Assembly: GCF_004421005.1 (NCBI RefSeq)
Contig: NZ_CP038026.1
Span: 5,394,001-5,458,000, forward strand
DNA length: 64,000 nt
Source of the DNA: Pseudoduganella plicata
GTDB lineage: Bacteria; Pseudomonadota; Gammaproteobacteria; Burkholderiales; Burkholderiaceae_D
Direction of reading: 5' to 3'
Shown here: one piece after another, positions 32,742 through 40,131 of the stretch
Numbering within the stretch: position 1 is the stretch's first letter
How the letters are laid out: each line of letters begins with the position of its first letter
Notes under the pieces: model-generated
What the model saw: the letters and a program-made list of their open reading frames with translations, nothing else
Told to the model about the DNA's origin: nothing
Database searches by the model: none
Position numbers and translations under genes: made by a program

Positions 32742-34243
32742 AGGATACGGCGACCATCGAGCTGGCCCTGATTTCCCATACCAACAACGGCAAGACGACC
32801 CTGGCGCGCACCTTGCTGGGCGCCGACGTGGGCGAAGTGCGCGACGCCGCGCATGTCACGGCGCTGGCCGAATCGCATCCGCTGCTGGACACGCCGCAGG
32901 GCGACCGTCTGCTGCTGTGGGATACCCCTGGCTTCGGCGACTCGGTGCGGCTGATGAAGCGCTTGTCGATGGCGGGCAATCCCATCGGCTGGTTCCTGCG
33001 CGAGGTGTTCGACCGCTACCGCGACCGGCCGTTCTGGCTCAGCCAGCAGGCGCTGCGGGCAGCGCGCGATGCGGCCGATGTCGTGCTGTACCTCGTCAAT
33101 TCGGCGGAGCGGCCCGAGGATGCGGGGTATCTGCCGTCCGAGATGAAGATCCTGGCGTGGCTGGACAAGCCCGTCCTCGTGCTGCTCAACCAGATGGGAC
33201 CGCCGCGGCCGGCCCACGAGGAGCAGGCCGAGCAGCAACGCTGGCGCGCGCATCTGCGCCAGTTCCCCAATGTGCGCGACGTGCTGCCGATGGATGCCTT
33301 TGCCCGCTGCTGGGTGCACGAGGCCGTTTTCTACGACAGCATCGCGCCGTTGCTGCCGGCCGACCGGCAAGACGCCTACGCCCGCTTGCGCGCCCAGTGG
33401 GACGCCAACAACCGGAAGCGCTTCCATCAGGCGATGACGGTCACTGCGCAACAGCTGCTGGACGCAACCCGCGACCGCCAATTGGTCGAGACGGTGGACA
33501 AGGGCGCCCTGGCGGCGGCATTGAAGCTGGTCGGCGTCGGCAAGGGCGACGAGCGCAAGCGCCAGGAACGGGCGATGAACACGCTGGTGGCACGGCTGAA
33601 CCTGTCGATCAGCCAGACCACCGTCAGCCTGCTGGCGCTGCACGGGCTGGACGCCAGCGAGGCGCCGAAGATCAATGCGCGCGTCAGCAACCATTTCACG
33701 GTCAGGGCGCCTGTCGAGAAGGCGCAGGCGGCGCTGCTGGGGGCGATCGTGTCCGGTGCCGCGACGGGCCTGTCGGCCGACCTGGCCGCCGGCGGCCTGA
33801 CACTGGGCACGGGCGCACTGCTGGGCGGCGTCATCGGCGCCCTGACGTTTGCCGGCGCCGCCTGGGGCTTCAACGCGGGCACGGACCGCCAGCACCCGGC
33901 CATCAGCCTGTCGGACGAATTCCTGCGCACGATGCTCGTGTCGAGCGTGCTGCGCTACCTGGCCGTGGCCCACTTCGGCCGCGGGCGCGGCAACTTCGTC
34001 GAAAGCGAGGCACCGCCGTTCTGGCAGCAGGAAGTGGAGCAGGCCGTGGCACTGCACGAGGACGAAGTCAGGCAGCTGTGGCCGGAACTGCGCGAACCGG
34101 ACGAAGCAGACCTCGGCATCGCAAGCCGCCTGCTGACGAAGATCACATCGCACGTGCTGGGCCGCCTCTACCCGAGCGCCACCCTGCCAACGGCCGAGCC
34201 CGTGACAACACCGGGGTCAGGCACGAAAACTGTCACGGACTGA
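32738..34243 (+). CDS. DUF3482 GTPase with glycine-rich membrane segment
   Basis: 501 residues. TRAFAC GTPase features: G1 SHTNNGKTTLARTLLG (about 13-28), G3 LLWDTPGFGDS, and G4-like VLLNQMGP, which departs from NKxD. A glycine/alanine-rich hydrophobic stretch (LGAIVSGAATGLSADLAAGG through GGVIGALTFAGAAWGFNAG, about 331-385) may insert in membranes. Coupled to the DUF2868 gene. The last 11 residues (TPGSGTKTVTD) are encoded by an intergenic repeat that supplies the stop codon, so the native C-terminus may have been replaced. Confidence 0.88.
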   Translation: MKDTATIELALISHTNNGKTTLARTLLGADVGEVRDAAHVTALAESHPLLDTPQGDRLLLWDTPGFGDSVRLMKRLSMAGNPIGWFLREVFDRYRDRPFWLSQQALRAARDAADVVLYLVNSAERPEDAGYLPSEMKILAWLDKPVLVLLNQMGPPRPAHEEQAEQQRWRAHLRQFPNVRDVLPMDAFARCWVHEAVFYDSIAPLLPADRQDAYARLRAQWDANNRKRFHQAMTVTAQQLLDATRDRQLVETVDKGALAAALKLVGVGKGDERKRQERAMNTLVARLNLSISQTTVSLLALHGLDASEAPKINARVSNHFTVRAPVEKAQAALLGAIVSGAATGLSADLAAGGLTLGTGALLGGVIGALTFAGAAWGFNAGTDRQHPAISLSDEFLRTMLVSSVLRYLAVAHFGRGRGNFVESEAPPFWQQEVEQAVALHEDEVRQLWPELREPDEADLGIASRLLTKITSHVLGRLYPSATLPTAEPVTTPGSGTKTVTD

Positions 34244-34304
34244 GCAGTTGCACCCCTGCGTGTGGTAACGGCCGGGGTCGTGACAACAGTTGTGCCTGAC
34301 CCCG
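34211..34304. repeat. Inverted pair of intergenic repeats (GGGGTCAGGCAC type)
   Basis: CGGGGTCAGGCAC at 34212-34224 is the perfect reverse complement of 34292-34304, and the similarity extends inward through TGTCACGG/CGTGACA sequences. The left copy covers the end of the DUF3482 gene; the right lies before the lipoprotein gene's 3' end. Could also act as a two-way terminator-like hairpin between these convergent genes. Confidence 0.75.
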
Positions 34305-34328
34305 ATGTTTGTCAGGGGGCAGCGGTGT

Positions 34329-34748
34329 TTAGCGCAGCTGAATTGGCTTGCGGTACGGCGCCATTGGCGGTTTCGGGAACTGGACGCCGGCGTAGGCTTT
34401 GCGGAAGCATTCGGCCTTGGCGTTGGAGACGTCGGTGACGGAGTCGGTGACCTTGCCGTCCGCGTCCAGCGTCAGCACGATGGTGACGGGGTATTTCGAC
34501 TTGTCGTGGCAGTTGCCGCGCTCGTCGAGTTTTTTGTCGTTGTTGAACTTGATCGACACGTCTTCGTACTTCGTTGCCTTGTCGTTCGGGAACTGGGCGT
34601 TAAACTTTGCCATCTCGCCCGTGAATGCCGGGTTGGCCGGCGGCGGCGCTTCATTCTGTTGCGACGAACCCTGCTGGGGCGCCGTCTGGCAGCCGGCGAG
34701 GATGGCGAGTGCGGCGATGGCGCCCAGTTTGAACATGTTGGTACGCAT
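34329..34748 (-). CDS. Putative lipoprotein with TonB-C-like domain
   Basis: 139 residues. Signal peptide with lipobox LAILAGC (Cys20) followed by a Gln/Pro-rich linker. The C-terminal part, PVTIVLTLDADGKVTDSVTD then KAECFRKAYAGVQFPKPP, has the beta-alpha-beta look of TonB C-terminal or related periplasmic domains. Two cysteines could pair. Single gene; role unknown. Confidence 0.8.
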   Translation of the reverse strand: MRTNMFKLGAIAALAILAGCQTAPQQGSSQQNEAPPPANPAFTGEMAKFNAQFPNDKATKYEDVSIKFNNDKKLDERGNCHDKSKYPVTIVLTLDADGKVTDSVTDVSNAKAECFRKAYAGVQFPKPPMAPYRKPIQLR

Positions 34749-34843
34749 TGAGATTCTCCTTATTGTTGTCGAGATGAAGTTTTCTCAGTGTACATAAATT
34801 GTCAAAACGACAGCGCACGCGATGTGCTGGCAAGAAACGGGCT

Positions 34844-34890
34844 GGAAAAAACGCCGGGGCCAGGCACCTCTGAAAGGTGGCTGGCCCCGG
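34844..34890 (-). terminator. Rho-independent terminator after the flavin oxidoreductase gene
   Basis: Perfect stem CCGGGGCCAG (34854-34863) / CTGGCCCCGG (34881-34890) with an inner CACCT/AGGTG stem; on the minus strand it runs into CGTTTTTTCC. It is 37 bases past the stop at 34927. The GGGGCCAGGCAC core resembles the dispersed repeats of this genome. Confidence 0.85.
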
Positions 34891-34926
34891 CAGCGTTCCG
34901 GCCCCATGCGTCCGGTCTTGATTTCC

Positions 34927-36198
34927 TCAAGCAGCCTCGGCTTCTTCCTTCGCCGGCAGCGCGATGCGGTTGTCCGTACTGAACTGATAGTCGCGGAAGA
35001 CATGTTCGGCCGTCAGGATCTGGTAGTCGCCGTTGGCCAGCTTGTGCGTCGTGTCCTTCAGGCGGTACGTGTAGTGGCCGCACGTCCAGCAGTTGAAGTT
35101 GCGCATGTGCGTGCACAGGCACGTCTTGTCCATCACCTTGACGCCCTTGTCGCTGCCGCCGTTGGCGGTCACTTCGCGGTTGTACGAATTGATGTAGGCG
35201 CAGTTGCCGGTGGCGTCCAGCAGATAGCCGTACGACTCGCACCCCGGGCGCGTATTGGTGCCGATGGCGGGAGTGCTCTTCAGCATGCGCATCGGGTAGC
35301 CCGTCGGCGAGATGCCGTTGACGACGATGTCGTCTTCCGTTGCCTTGACGTATTCCTGCTTGACCTTGTCCGGCAGGCCGCATTCCTTGGTGATCGTGAA
35401 GCGGGTGGCCACCTGCACGCCGGCCGCGCCCATCTCCAGGAACGACACGGCATCGCTGCCGGTAAACACGCCGCCCGCCGCGATGACGGGAATGTCCAGG
35501 TTTTCCCCTTTCAGGTAGGCCAGCACTTCGCCCGTGATCGTGTGCAGGTCGTAGTTCTGCCAGTCGTCCATGCCGAAGCCCAGGTGGCCGCCGGCCAGCG
35601 GACCCTCGACGATGACGTAGTCCGGCAGCCGGTCCAGCTTCTGGTTCTTGCGCAGGAAGATCTGCAGCGCCCGCACGGACGAGACGATGATGCCCAGCTT
35701 GGCCTCGCGAAAGCGCGGATGGTCCGCCATCAGGCCGAACGAATTGAAGTGCAGGCCGGCCGACAGCGTGATGCCGTCGATGCCCGCATCCAGCGCCGCG
35801 TTCAGGCGCACGCGCAAGGTTTCGCGCGGGCCGTTCATCGTCAGCTTTTCCATGCAGTTCACGAAGATCAGGCCGGGGCCCTTTTTCGCTTCCATCGTGC
35901 GGCCGATGTGCAGGCGTTGCGCCTCGGCCAGGCGGCCCAGGTCGAACTGCACCACGGCCTTGTCCATATTGTTGATGTTGAACTTGTAAAGCTTCGTCTT
36001 GTCCTTGACGAAGGTGGTGTCGAAGCGGCGGTCGGACACGTCTTCCACCATCGCGTCCGAGATATGGCCGATGCCGCCCAGCCGCGCCGCTTCCAGCGCC
36101 AATTCGGACGTGGAAATGTCCACGCCCATGCCGCCGATCATGATCGGCACGTATTCCTTGTCGCCGAACCGCAGGCGGAAATCATCAACTCGTTTCAT
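34927..36198 (-). CDS. Nitronate monooxygenase-like FMN oxidoreductase with C-terminal cysteine cluster
   Basis: 423-residue TIM-barrel flavoprotein of the 2-nitropropane dioxygenase/NMO family: IMIGGMGVDIS, GLIFVNCMEKL, VIVEGPLAGGHLG, PVIAAGGVFTGSDAVSFLEMGAAGVQ (phosphate-binding region) and GTRF-like VATRF. It is longer than typical NMOs (about 330-380): the C-terminus adds PGCESYGYLLDATGNCAY and TCLCTHMRNFNCWTCGHY, which may bind a metal or cluster. Start placed at ATG 36198 after AAGGATAG. Substrate uncertain. Monocistronic with its own terminator. Confidence 0.85.
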   Translation of the reverse strand: MKRVDDFRLRFGDKEYVPIMIGGMGVDISTSELALEAARLGGIGHISDAMVEDVSDRRFDTTFVKDKTKLYKFNINNMDKAVVQFDLGRLAEAQRLHIGRTMEAKKGPGLIFVNCMEKLTMNGPRETLRVRLNAALDAGIDGITLSAGLHFNSFGLMADHPRFREAKLGIIVSSVRALQIFLRKNQKLDRLPDYVIVEGPLAGGHLGFGMDDWQNYDLHTITGEVLAYLKGENLDIPVIAAGGVFTGSDAVSFLEMGAAGVQVATRFTITKECGLPDKVKQEYVKATEDDIVVNGISPTGYPMRMLKSTPAIGTNTRPGCESYGYLLDATGNCAYINSYNREVTANGGSDKGVKVMDKTCLCTHMRNFNCWTCGHYTYRLKDTTHKLANGDYQILTAEHVFRDYQFSTDNRIALPAKEEAEAA

Positions 36199-36327
36199 TG
36201 CTATCCTTAGACTACCCGTGCCCCGAAAGGGCGACCGAATCAAGCCATCTCACTCTGACGCAAAAGAACCTTGGCGCAACCTTAGCGGATCAAAGCTTCA
36301 CCAACGTTACACCGACACCGAAAAACA

Positions 36328-36813
36328 TCAATCGCGGAAGTTGTTGAACTCCAGCGGCGTGTCCGTCACGTCCTTGCGCAGCAGCGCCATCGCGGCCTGC
36401 AGGTCGTCGCGCTTGGCGCCCGTCACCCGGACGGACTCGCCCTGGATGCTGGCCTGCACCTTCATCTTGCTTTCCTTGATCATCTTGGTGATCTTCTTGG
36501 CCGTTTCCGTTTCCAGGCCGTTCTTGACCTTGATGACCTGCTTGACCTTGTCGCCGCCGATCTTCTCGATCTTGCCTTCGTCCAGGAAGCGCACGTCGAC
36601 CTTGCGCTTGGCCAGCTTGTTCGTCAGCACGTCTTTTACCTGGCTCAGCTGGAACTCGGAATCGGCAAACGCCGTCAGTTCGTGCTCCTTCTGTTCCACG
36701 CGTGCATCGCTGCCCTTGAAGTCGAAACGGGTGGTGATTTCCTTGTTGGACTGGTCGACGGCGTTGCGCACTTCGATCATGTCTGCTTCGGAAACTACGT
36801 CAAACGATGGCAT
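36328..36813 (-). CDS. yajQ: YajQ family nucleotide-binding protein
   Basis: 161-residue cytoplasmic protein starting MPSFDVVSEADMIEVRNAVD and containing TTRFDFKGSDARVEQ, features of YajQ. Homologues bind c-di-GMP or other nucleotides and affect virulence regulation or RNA-related processes. The start is fixed by the conserved N-terminus; upstream in-frame codons up to 36900 are not conserved. Close to, but divergent from, murB, and near the Wsp c-di-GMP operon. Confidence 0.93.
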   Translation of the reverse strand: MPSFDVVSEADMIEVRNAVDQSNKEITTRFDFKGSDARVEQKEHELTAFADSEFQLSQVKDVLTNKLAKRKVDVRFLDEGKIEKIGGDKVKQVIKVKNGLETETAKKITKMIKESKMKVQASIQGESVRVTGAKRDDLQAAMALLRKDVTDTPLEFNNFRD

Positions 36814-36957
36814 ATTCTTTTTCCTCTCTGCTTTTTCCGTGATTGCCCGGGCAACCGTCGCCCGCGCAAAGATGCGACATTTTAACGGACAACGGGCCAA
36901 ACGCTCGGTCGTTTTTGTCGCTTACCCTCTATAATCGAGCAAATTTCTCTTCCAGCC

Positions 36958-37986
36958 ATGCACTCCGATCCAGCCCTTCAGCACGACATTTCCTTACGTC
37001 CCTTCAACACCTTCGGCATCGACGCCCGCGCCCGGCTGTATCTGCGCGTGGCGTCGGATGCCGAGCTGCAAGCTGCTTTGGCTGACCCGGAGTTGGCCCG
37101 CCGCCCTCGTCTGGTGCTGGGCGGCGGCAGCAATGTGCTGCTGACGGGCGACTTTCCCGGCCTCGTGCTGCACATTGCCAGCACGGGCAAGGAGGTACTG
37201 CCGGGCGACACGACCCACGTGCACGTGCGCGCGGCGGCAGGCGAGAACTGGCACGCCTTCGTCCAGTGGACCTTGGCGCAGGGCCTGGGCGGCCTGGAAA
37301 ACCTGGCGCTGATTCCCGGCACGGTGGGCGCTGCTCCTATCCAGAACATCGGTGCCTACGGCCTGGAGACGAAAGACGTGTTCCACAGCCTGACGGCCTT
37401 CGATCCCGGTACGGGCACGACGATGACGATGGACCGCGCGGCGTGCCGCTTCGGTTATCGCGACAGCATCTTCAAGCAGGAAGCGGGACGGCACCTGATC
37501 ATCACCAGCGTGACGTTCGCACTGCCGCGCGTCTGGCAGCCCAATCTGCGCTACGCCGAGCTCGCCAACGCCGTGGCGGAGCAGGGGTTCGACGCGCCGA
37601 CGGCACGCCAGATCGCCGATACCGTCATCGCCGTGCGCCGGCGCAAGCTGCCCGATCCGGAGGTGATCGGCAACGCGGGCAGCTTCTTCAAGAATCCGGT
37701 CGTCAGCGCCGGGCAGTGCGCCAGCCTGCTGGAACGTTTTCCCACGCTGGTACATCACCGCCAGCCGGATGGCTCGGAAAAGCTGGCGGCGGGTTGGCTG
37801 ATCGACCAGTGCGGCTGGAAAGGGAGGAGCCTGGGTGCGGCCGGCGTCTACCCAAGGCAGGCGCTGGTGTTGGTCAACAACGGCGGCGCGACAGGAGCGG
37901 ACGTGCAGCGGCTGGCGCGCGCCATCCAGGACGACGTCGAGGCGCGCTATGGCGTACGGCTGGAGCCCGAGCCCGTGTTCGTCTGA
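36958..37986 (+). CDS. murB: UDP-N-acetylenolpyruvoylglucosamine reductase
   Basis: FAD enzyme of peptidoglycan precursor synthesis, reducing enolpyruvyl-UDP-GlcNAc with NADPH. 342 residues, type I MurB: FNTFGIDARARLYL, LGGGSNVLLTGDFPGLVLH, LIPGTVGAAPIQNIGAYG, YRDSIFK, and catalytic Ser region GNAGSFFKNPVV, with C-terminal EPEPVF. Its 3' end overlaps the convergent wspR by 40 bases, which ties the tail sequences of both proteins together. Confidence 0.96.
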   Translation: MHSDPALQHDISLRPFNTFGIDARARLYLRVASDAELQAALADPELARRPRLVLGGGSNVLLTGDFPGLVLHIASTGKEVLPGDTTHVHVRAAAGENWHAFVQWTLAQGLGGLENLALIPGTVGAAPIQNIGAYGLETKDVFHSLTAFDPGTGTTMTMDRAACRFGYRDSIFKQEAGRHLIITSVTFALPRVWQPNLRYAELANAVAEQGFDAPTARQIADTVIAVRRRKLPDPEVIGNAGSFFKNPVVSAGQCASLLERFPTLVHHRQPDGSEKLAAGWLIDQCGWKGRSLGAAGVYPRQALVLVNNGGATGADVQRLARAIQDDVEARYGVRLEPEPVFV

Positions 37987-39008
37987 CCGGCTGAGTCGTC
38001 CGCGCTGACGGCCCGGTTGCGCCCGCCACTTTTGGCGGCATACAGCGCGCGGTCGGCGCTGGCGAGCATGTCGCCCTCGGCCATGTCGGGCGCCGGCACG
38101 AACGTGGCGATGCCGATCGACATCGTAACGACCTTGTGCGTCGACTGCGGGTTCTCGATGCGCAGGTCCTCGAGCTGGCGCAGGCAGTCCTCCGCCACCT
38201 TGCGGGCGCCGGCCGCGTCCGTGTCCGGCAGCACGATGGCGAACTCCTCGCCGCCGTAGCGGGCGGCCAGGTCGGTGGTGCGCTTCAGGCACGATGTCAG
38301 CACTGCCGCTGCCTTCTTCAGGCACAGGTCGCCCGCCATATGGCCGAAGGTATCGTTGTACATCTTGAAGCAGTCGACATCGCACATCAGCAGCGACAGC
38401 GGGCGGCGCTGGCGCTGGCCGCGCTGCCATTCGCGCTGGATGGTCTCGTCGAACAGGCGCCGGTTGGCGATGCCCGTCAGGCTGTCCAGTGCGGCCAGCT
38501 TATGCAGCTCGATATTCGCGTCCGCCAGGTTTTTCTGGCTCTCGCGCAGGAAGCGGAATGCCTCATCGCGCTGCAGCCGGCTGATGTACGCACCCGAATG
38601 GTAGCGCACGCGCGCCAGCAGTTCCAGCCGGTCGGGCAGCTTGACGAGGTAGTCGTTCGCGCCAACGGCAAAGCCCAGGGCCTTGAGCTTCGGTTCCTCC
38701 TTGGCCGACAGCACGATGATGGGCACGTGCCGCAGCTTGTCCATGCCGCGGTAGGTGCGGATCAGGTCGAAGCCGTCGACGTTGGGCATCACCAGATCCT
38801 GCAGGATGACGGTCGGATGCAGCCGCAACGCGCAGTCGAGTGCCTGGCTGGGGGCGGTAACGAAATGAAATTCGATGTCGGGTTCGTCGGCCAGCATGCG
38901 CCGTACCGCTTCGACAACCAGTAACTGGTCGTCCACCAGCAATACGCGCACCTTGAAGGTGGTCAGGGGCAGTTCCAGGTCCGCAGCGGCGGAGATTTCC
39001 TGCGACAT
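37947..39008 (-). CDS. wspR: WspR diguanylate cyclase response regulator
   Basis: 353 residues: receiver domain (about 18-140) with phosphoacceptor Asp in VILQDLVMP, linker helix, and GGDEF domain with active site ARYGGEEFAIVLPD. The product-inhibition site RTTD lies five residues before GGEEF, so c-di-GMP feedback is expected. Output of the Wsp system: phosphorylated by WspE it makes c-di-GMP and promotes surface attachment. Last gene of the wsp operon; overlaps the convergent murB by 40 bases. Confidence 0.94.
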   Translation of the reverse strand: MSQEISAAADLELPLTTFKVRVLLVDDQLLVVEAVRRMLADEPDIEFHFVTAPSQALDCALRLHPTVILQDLVMPNVDGFDLIRTYRGMDKLRHVPIIVLSAKEEPKLKALGFAVGANDYLVKLPDRLELLARVRYHSGAYISRLQRDEAFRFLRESQKNLADANIELHKLAALDSLTGIANRRLFDETIQREWQRGQRQRRPLSLLMCDVDCFKMYNDTFGHMAGDLCLKKAAAVLTSCLKRTTDLAARYGGEEFAIVLPDTDAAGARKVAEDCLRQLEDLRIENPQSTHKVVTMSIGIATFVPAPDMAEGDMLASADRALYAAKSGGRNRAVSADDSAGQTNTGSGSSRTP

Positions 39009-39074
39009 CGGCGCTCTCTAGTCTGACCGCTCGGCTGCATGGCAGGGCCGGGGCGGTCCGTTGATCGGTATTGC

Positions 39075-40097
39075 TCATCGGCCTCCCAGCGCACTGCGCA
39101 GGAACGGGCCGATCTTCGGTAATGGCAGCGTCAGCTGCGCCGCGTCGAGTTCGGCGGCCGCGCGCGGCATGCCGTACACAGCGCTGGTGGCCTGGTCCTG
39201 CGCCACCGTCGTCTTGCCCGCCTGTCGCAATGCCAGCAGTCCTTCGCCGCCGTCGCGGCCCATGCCCGTCAGCAGGATGCCGATGGCGTCCTGCCGCCAG
39301 TGCTGGGCGACGCAGCGGAAGAATACATCCACCGAGGGGCGGTAGGCATACTCCCTCGGCACCGCATCGTACCCCAACTGCAATTTTTCATCCAGCTTCA
39401 GATGGTCGTTGCTCTTTGCAACCATCACTGTGCCACCCAGCAGCTTGTCGCCATGCTCGATGGCGCGCACCGGCATCACCAGCTGGTCGGCCAGCCATTT
39501 GACGAAGTGGTCGGCGAAATTCTCGTCGATGTGCTGCACGACGACGACGGCGCAGTCCGGCGGGGCACGCCAGCCAGCCAGGATCGTGGCCACGGCGACC
39601 GGACCGCCGGTGGAGGCGCCGATGGCGACAAGCGATTGCACGCCCGGACCTTTGTGCTCGGGCGCGGCCGCGGTGGCGCGCGGCAGCATGGCCTGGCTGC
39701 CGCCACTGTGGCGGATCAGCTTTTCCATCGTGCGCAGCTTGGCCAGCAGCTGGCCGCCGCCCTCCGCCTGGCCGGCCAGCATCGGCGTGGCCGTCACGTC
39801 CAGCGCACCCGCGCCCAGCGCGCGGAACACCTGGTTCACGCTGTCCTGCGGCCGGCCGGTGACGATCAGGATGGCGCATGGCGACTCGTCCATGATGCGC
39901 CGGGTTGCTTCCACGCCGTCCAGTTCCGGCATGTTCAGGTCCATCAGCACGAGATCCGGCCGGTTTTCGGCACACATGCGCACCGCTTCCAGGCCCGTGC
40001 GGGCAATCCACAGCACCTGGTGGTGAGGCGTGGCCGCGATGACGCGGCGCAGCGCCTCGGCCGCCATCGGCACGTCGTTGGCGATGCCGATCCTCAT
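39075..40097 (-). CDS. wspF: WspF chemotaxis-type methylesterase (CheB)
   Basis: 340 residues: receiver domain with LVLMDLNMPELDGVEATRRI and C-terminal CheB esterase with the Ser-His-Asp set in VAIGASTGGPVAVATIL, VVVQHIDENFADHF and LTGMGRDGGEGL. It removes methyl groups from WspA and resets signalling; loss of WspF in Pseudomonas gives wrinkly hyper-biofilm colonies. Lies between wspE (34 bases) and wspR (66 bases). Confidence 0.93.
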   Translation of the reverse strand: MRIGIANDVPMAAEALRRVIAATPHHQVLWIARTGLEAVRMCAENRPDLVLMDLNMPELDGVEATRRIMDESPCAILIVTGRPQDSVNQVFRALGAGALDVTATPMLAGQAEGGGQLLAKLRTMEKLIRHSGGSQAMLPRATAAAPEHKGPGVQSLVAIGASTGGPVAVATILAGWRAPPDCAVVVVQHIDENFADHFVKWLADQLVMPVRAIEHGDKLLGGTVMVAKSNDHLKLDEKLQLGYDAVPREYAYRPSVDVFFRCVAQHWRQDAIGILLTGMGRDGGEGLLALRQAGKTTVAQDQATSAVYGMPRAAAELDAAQLTLPLPKIGPFLRSALGGR

Positions 40098-40131
40098 CGC
40101 CCCCCCTTCGCGACCGGCGTGGCGTACCCGG

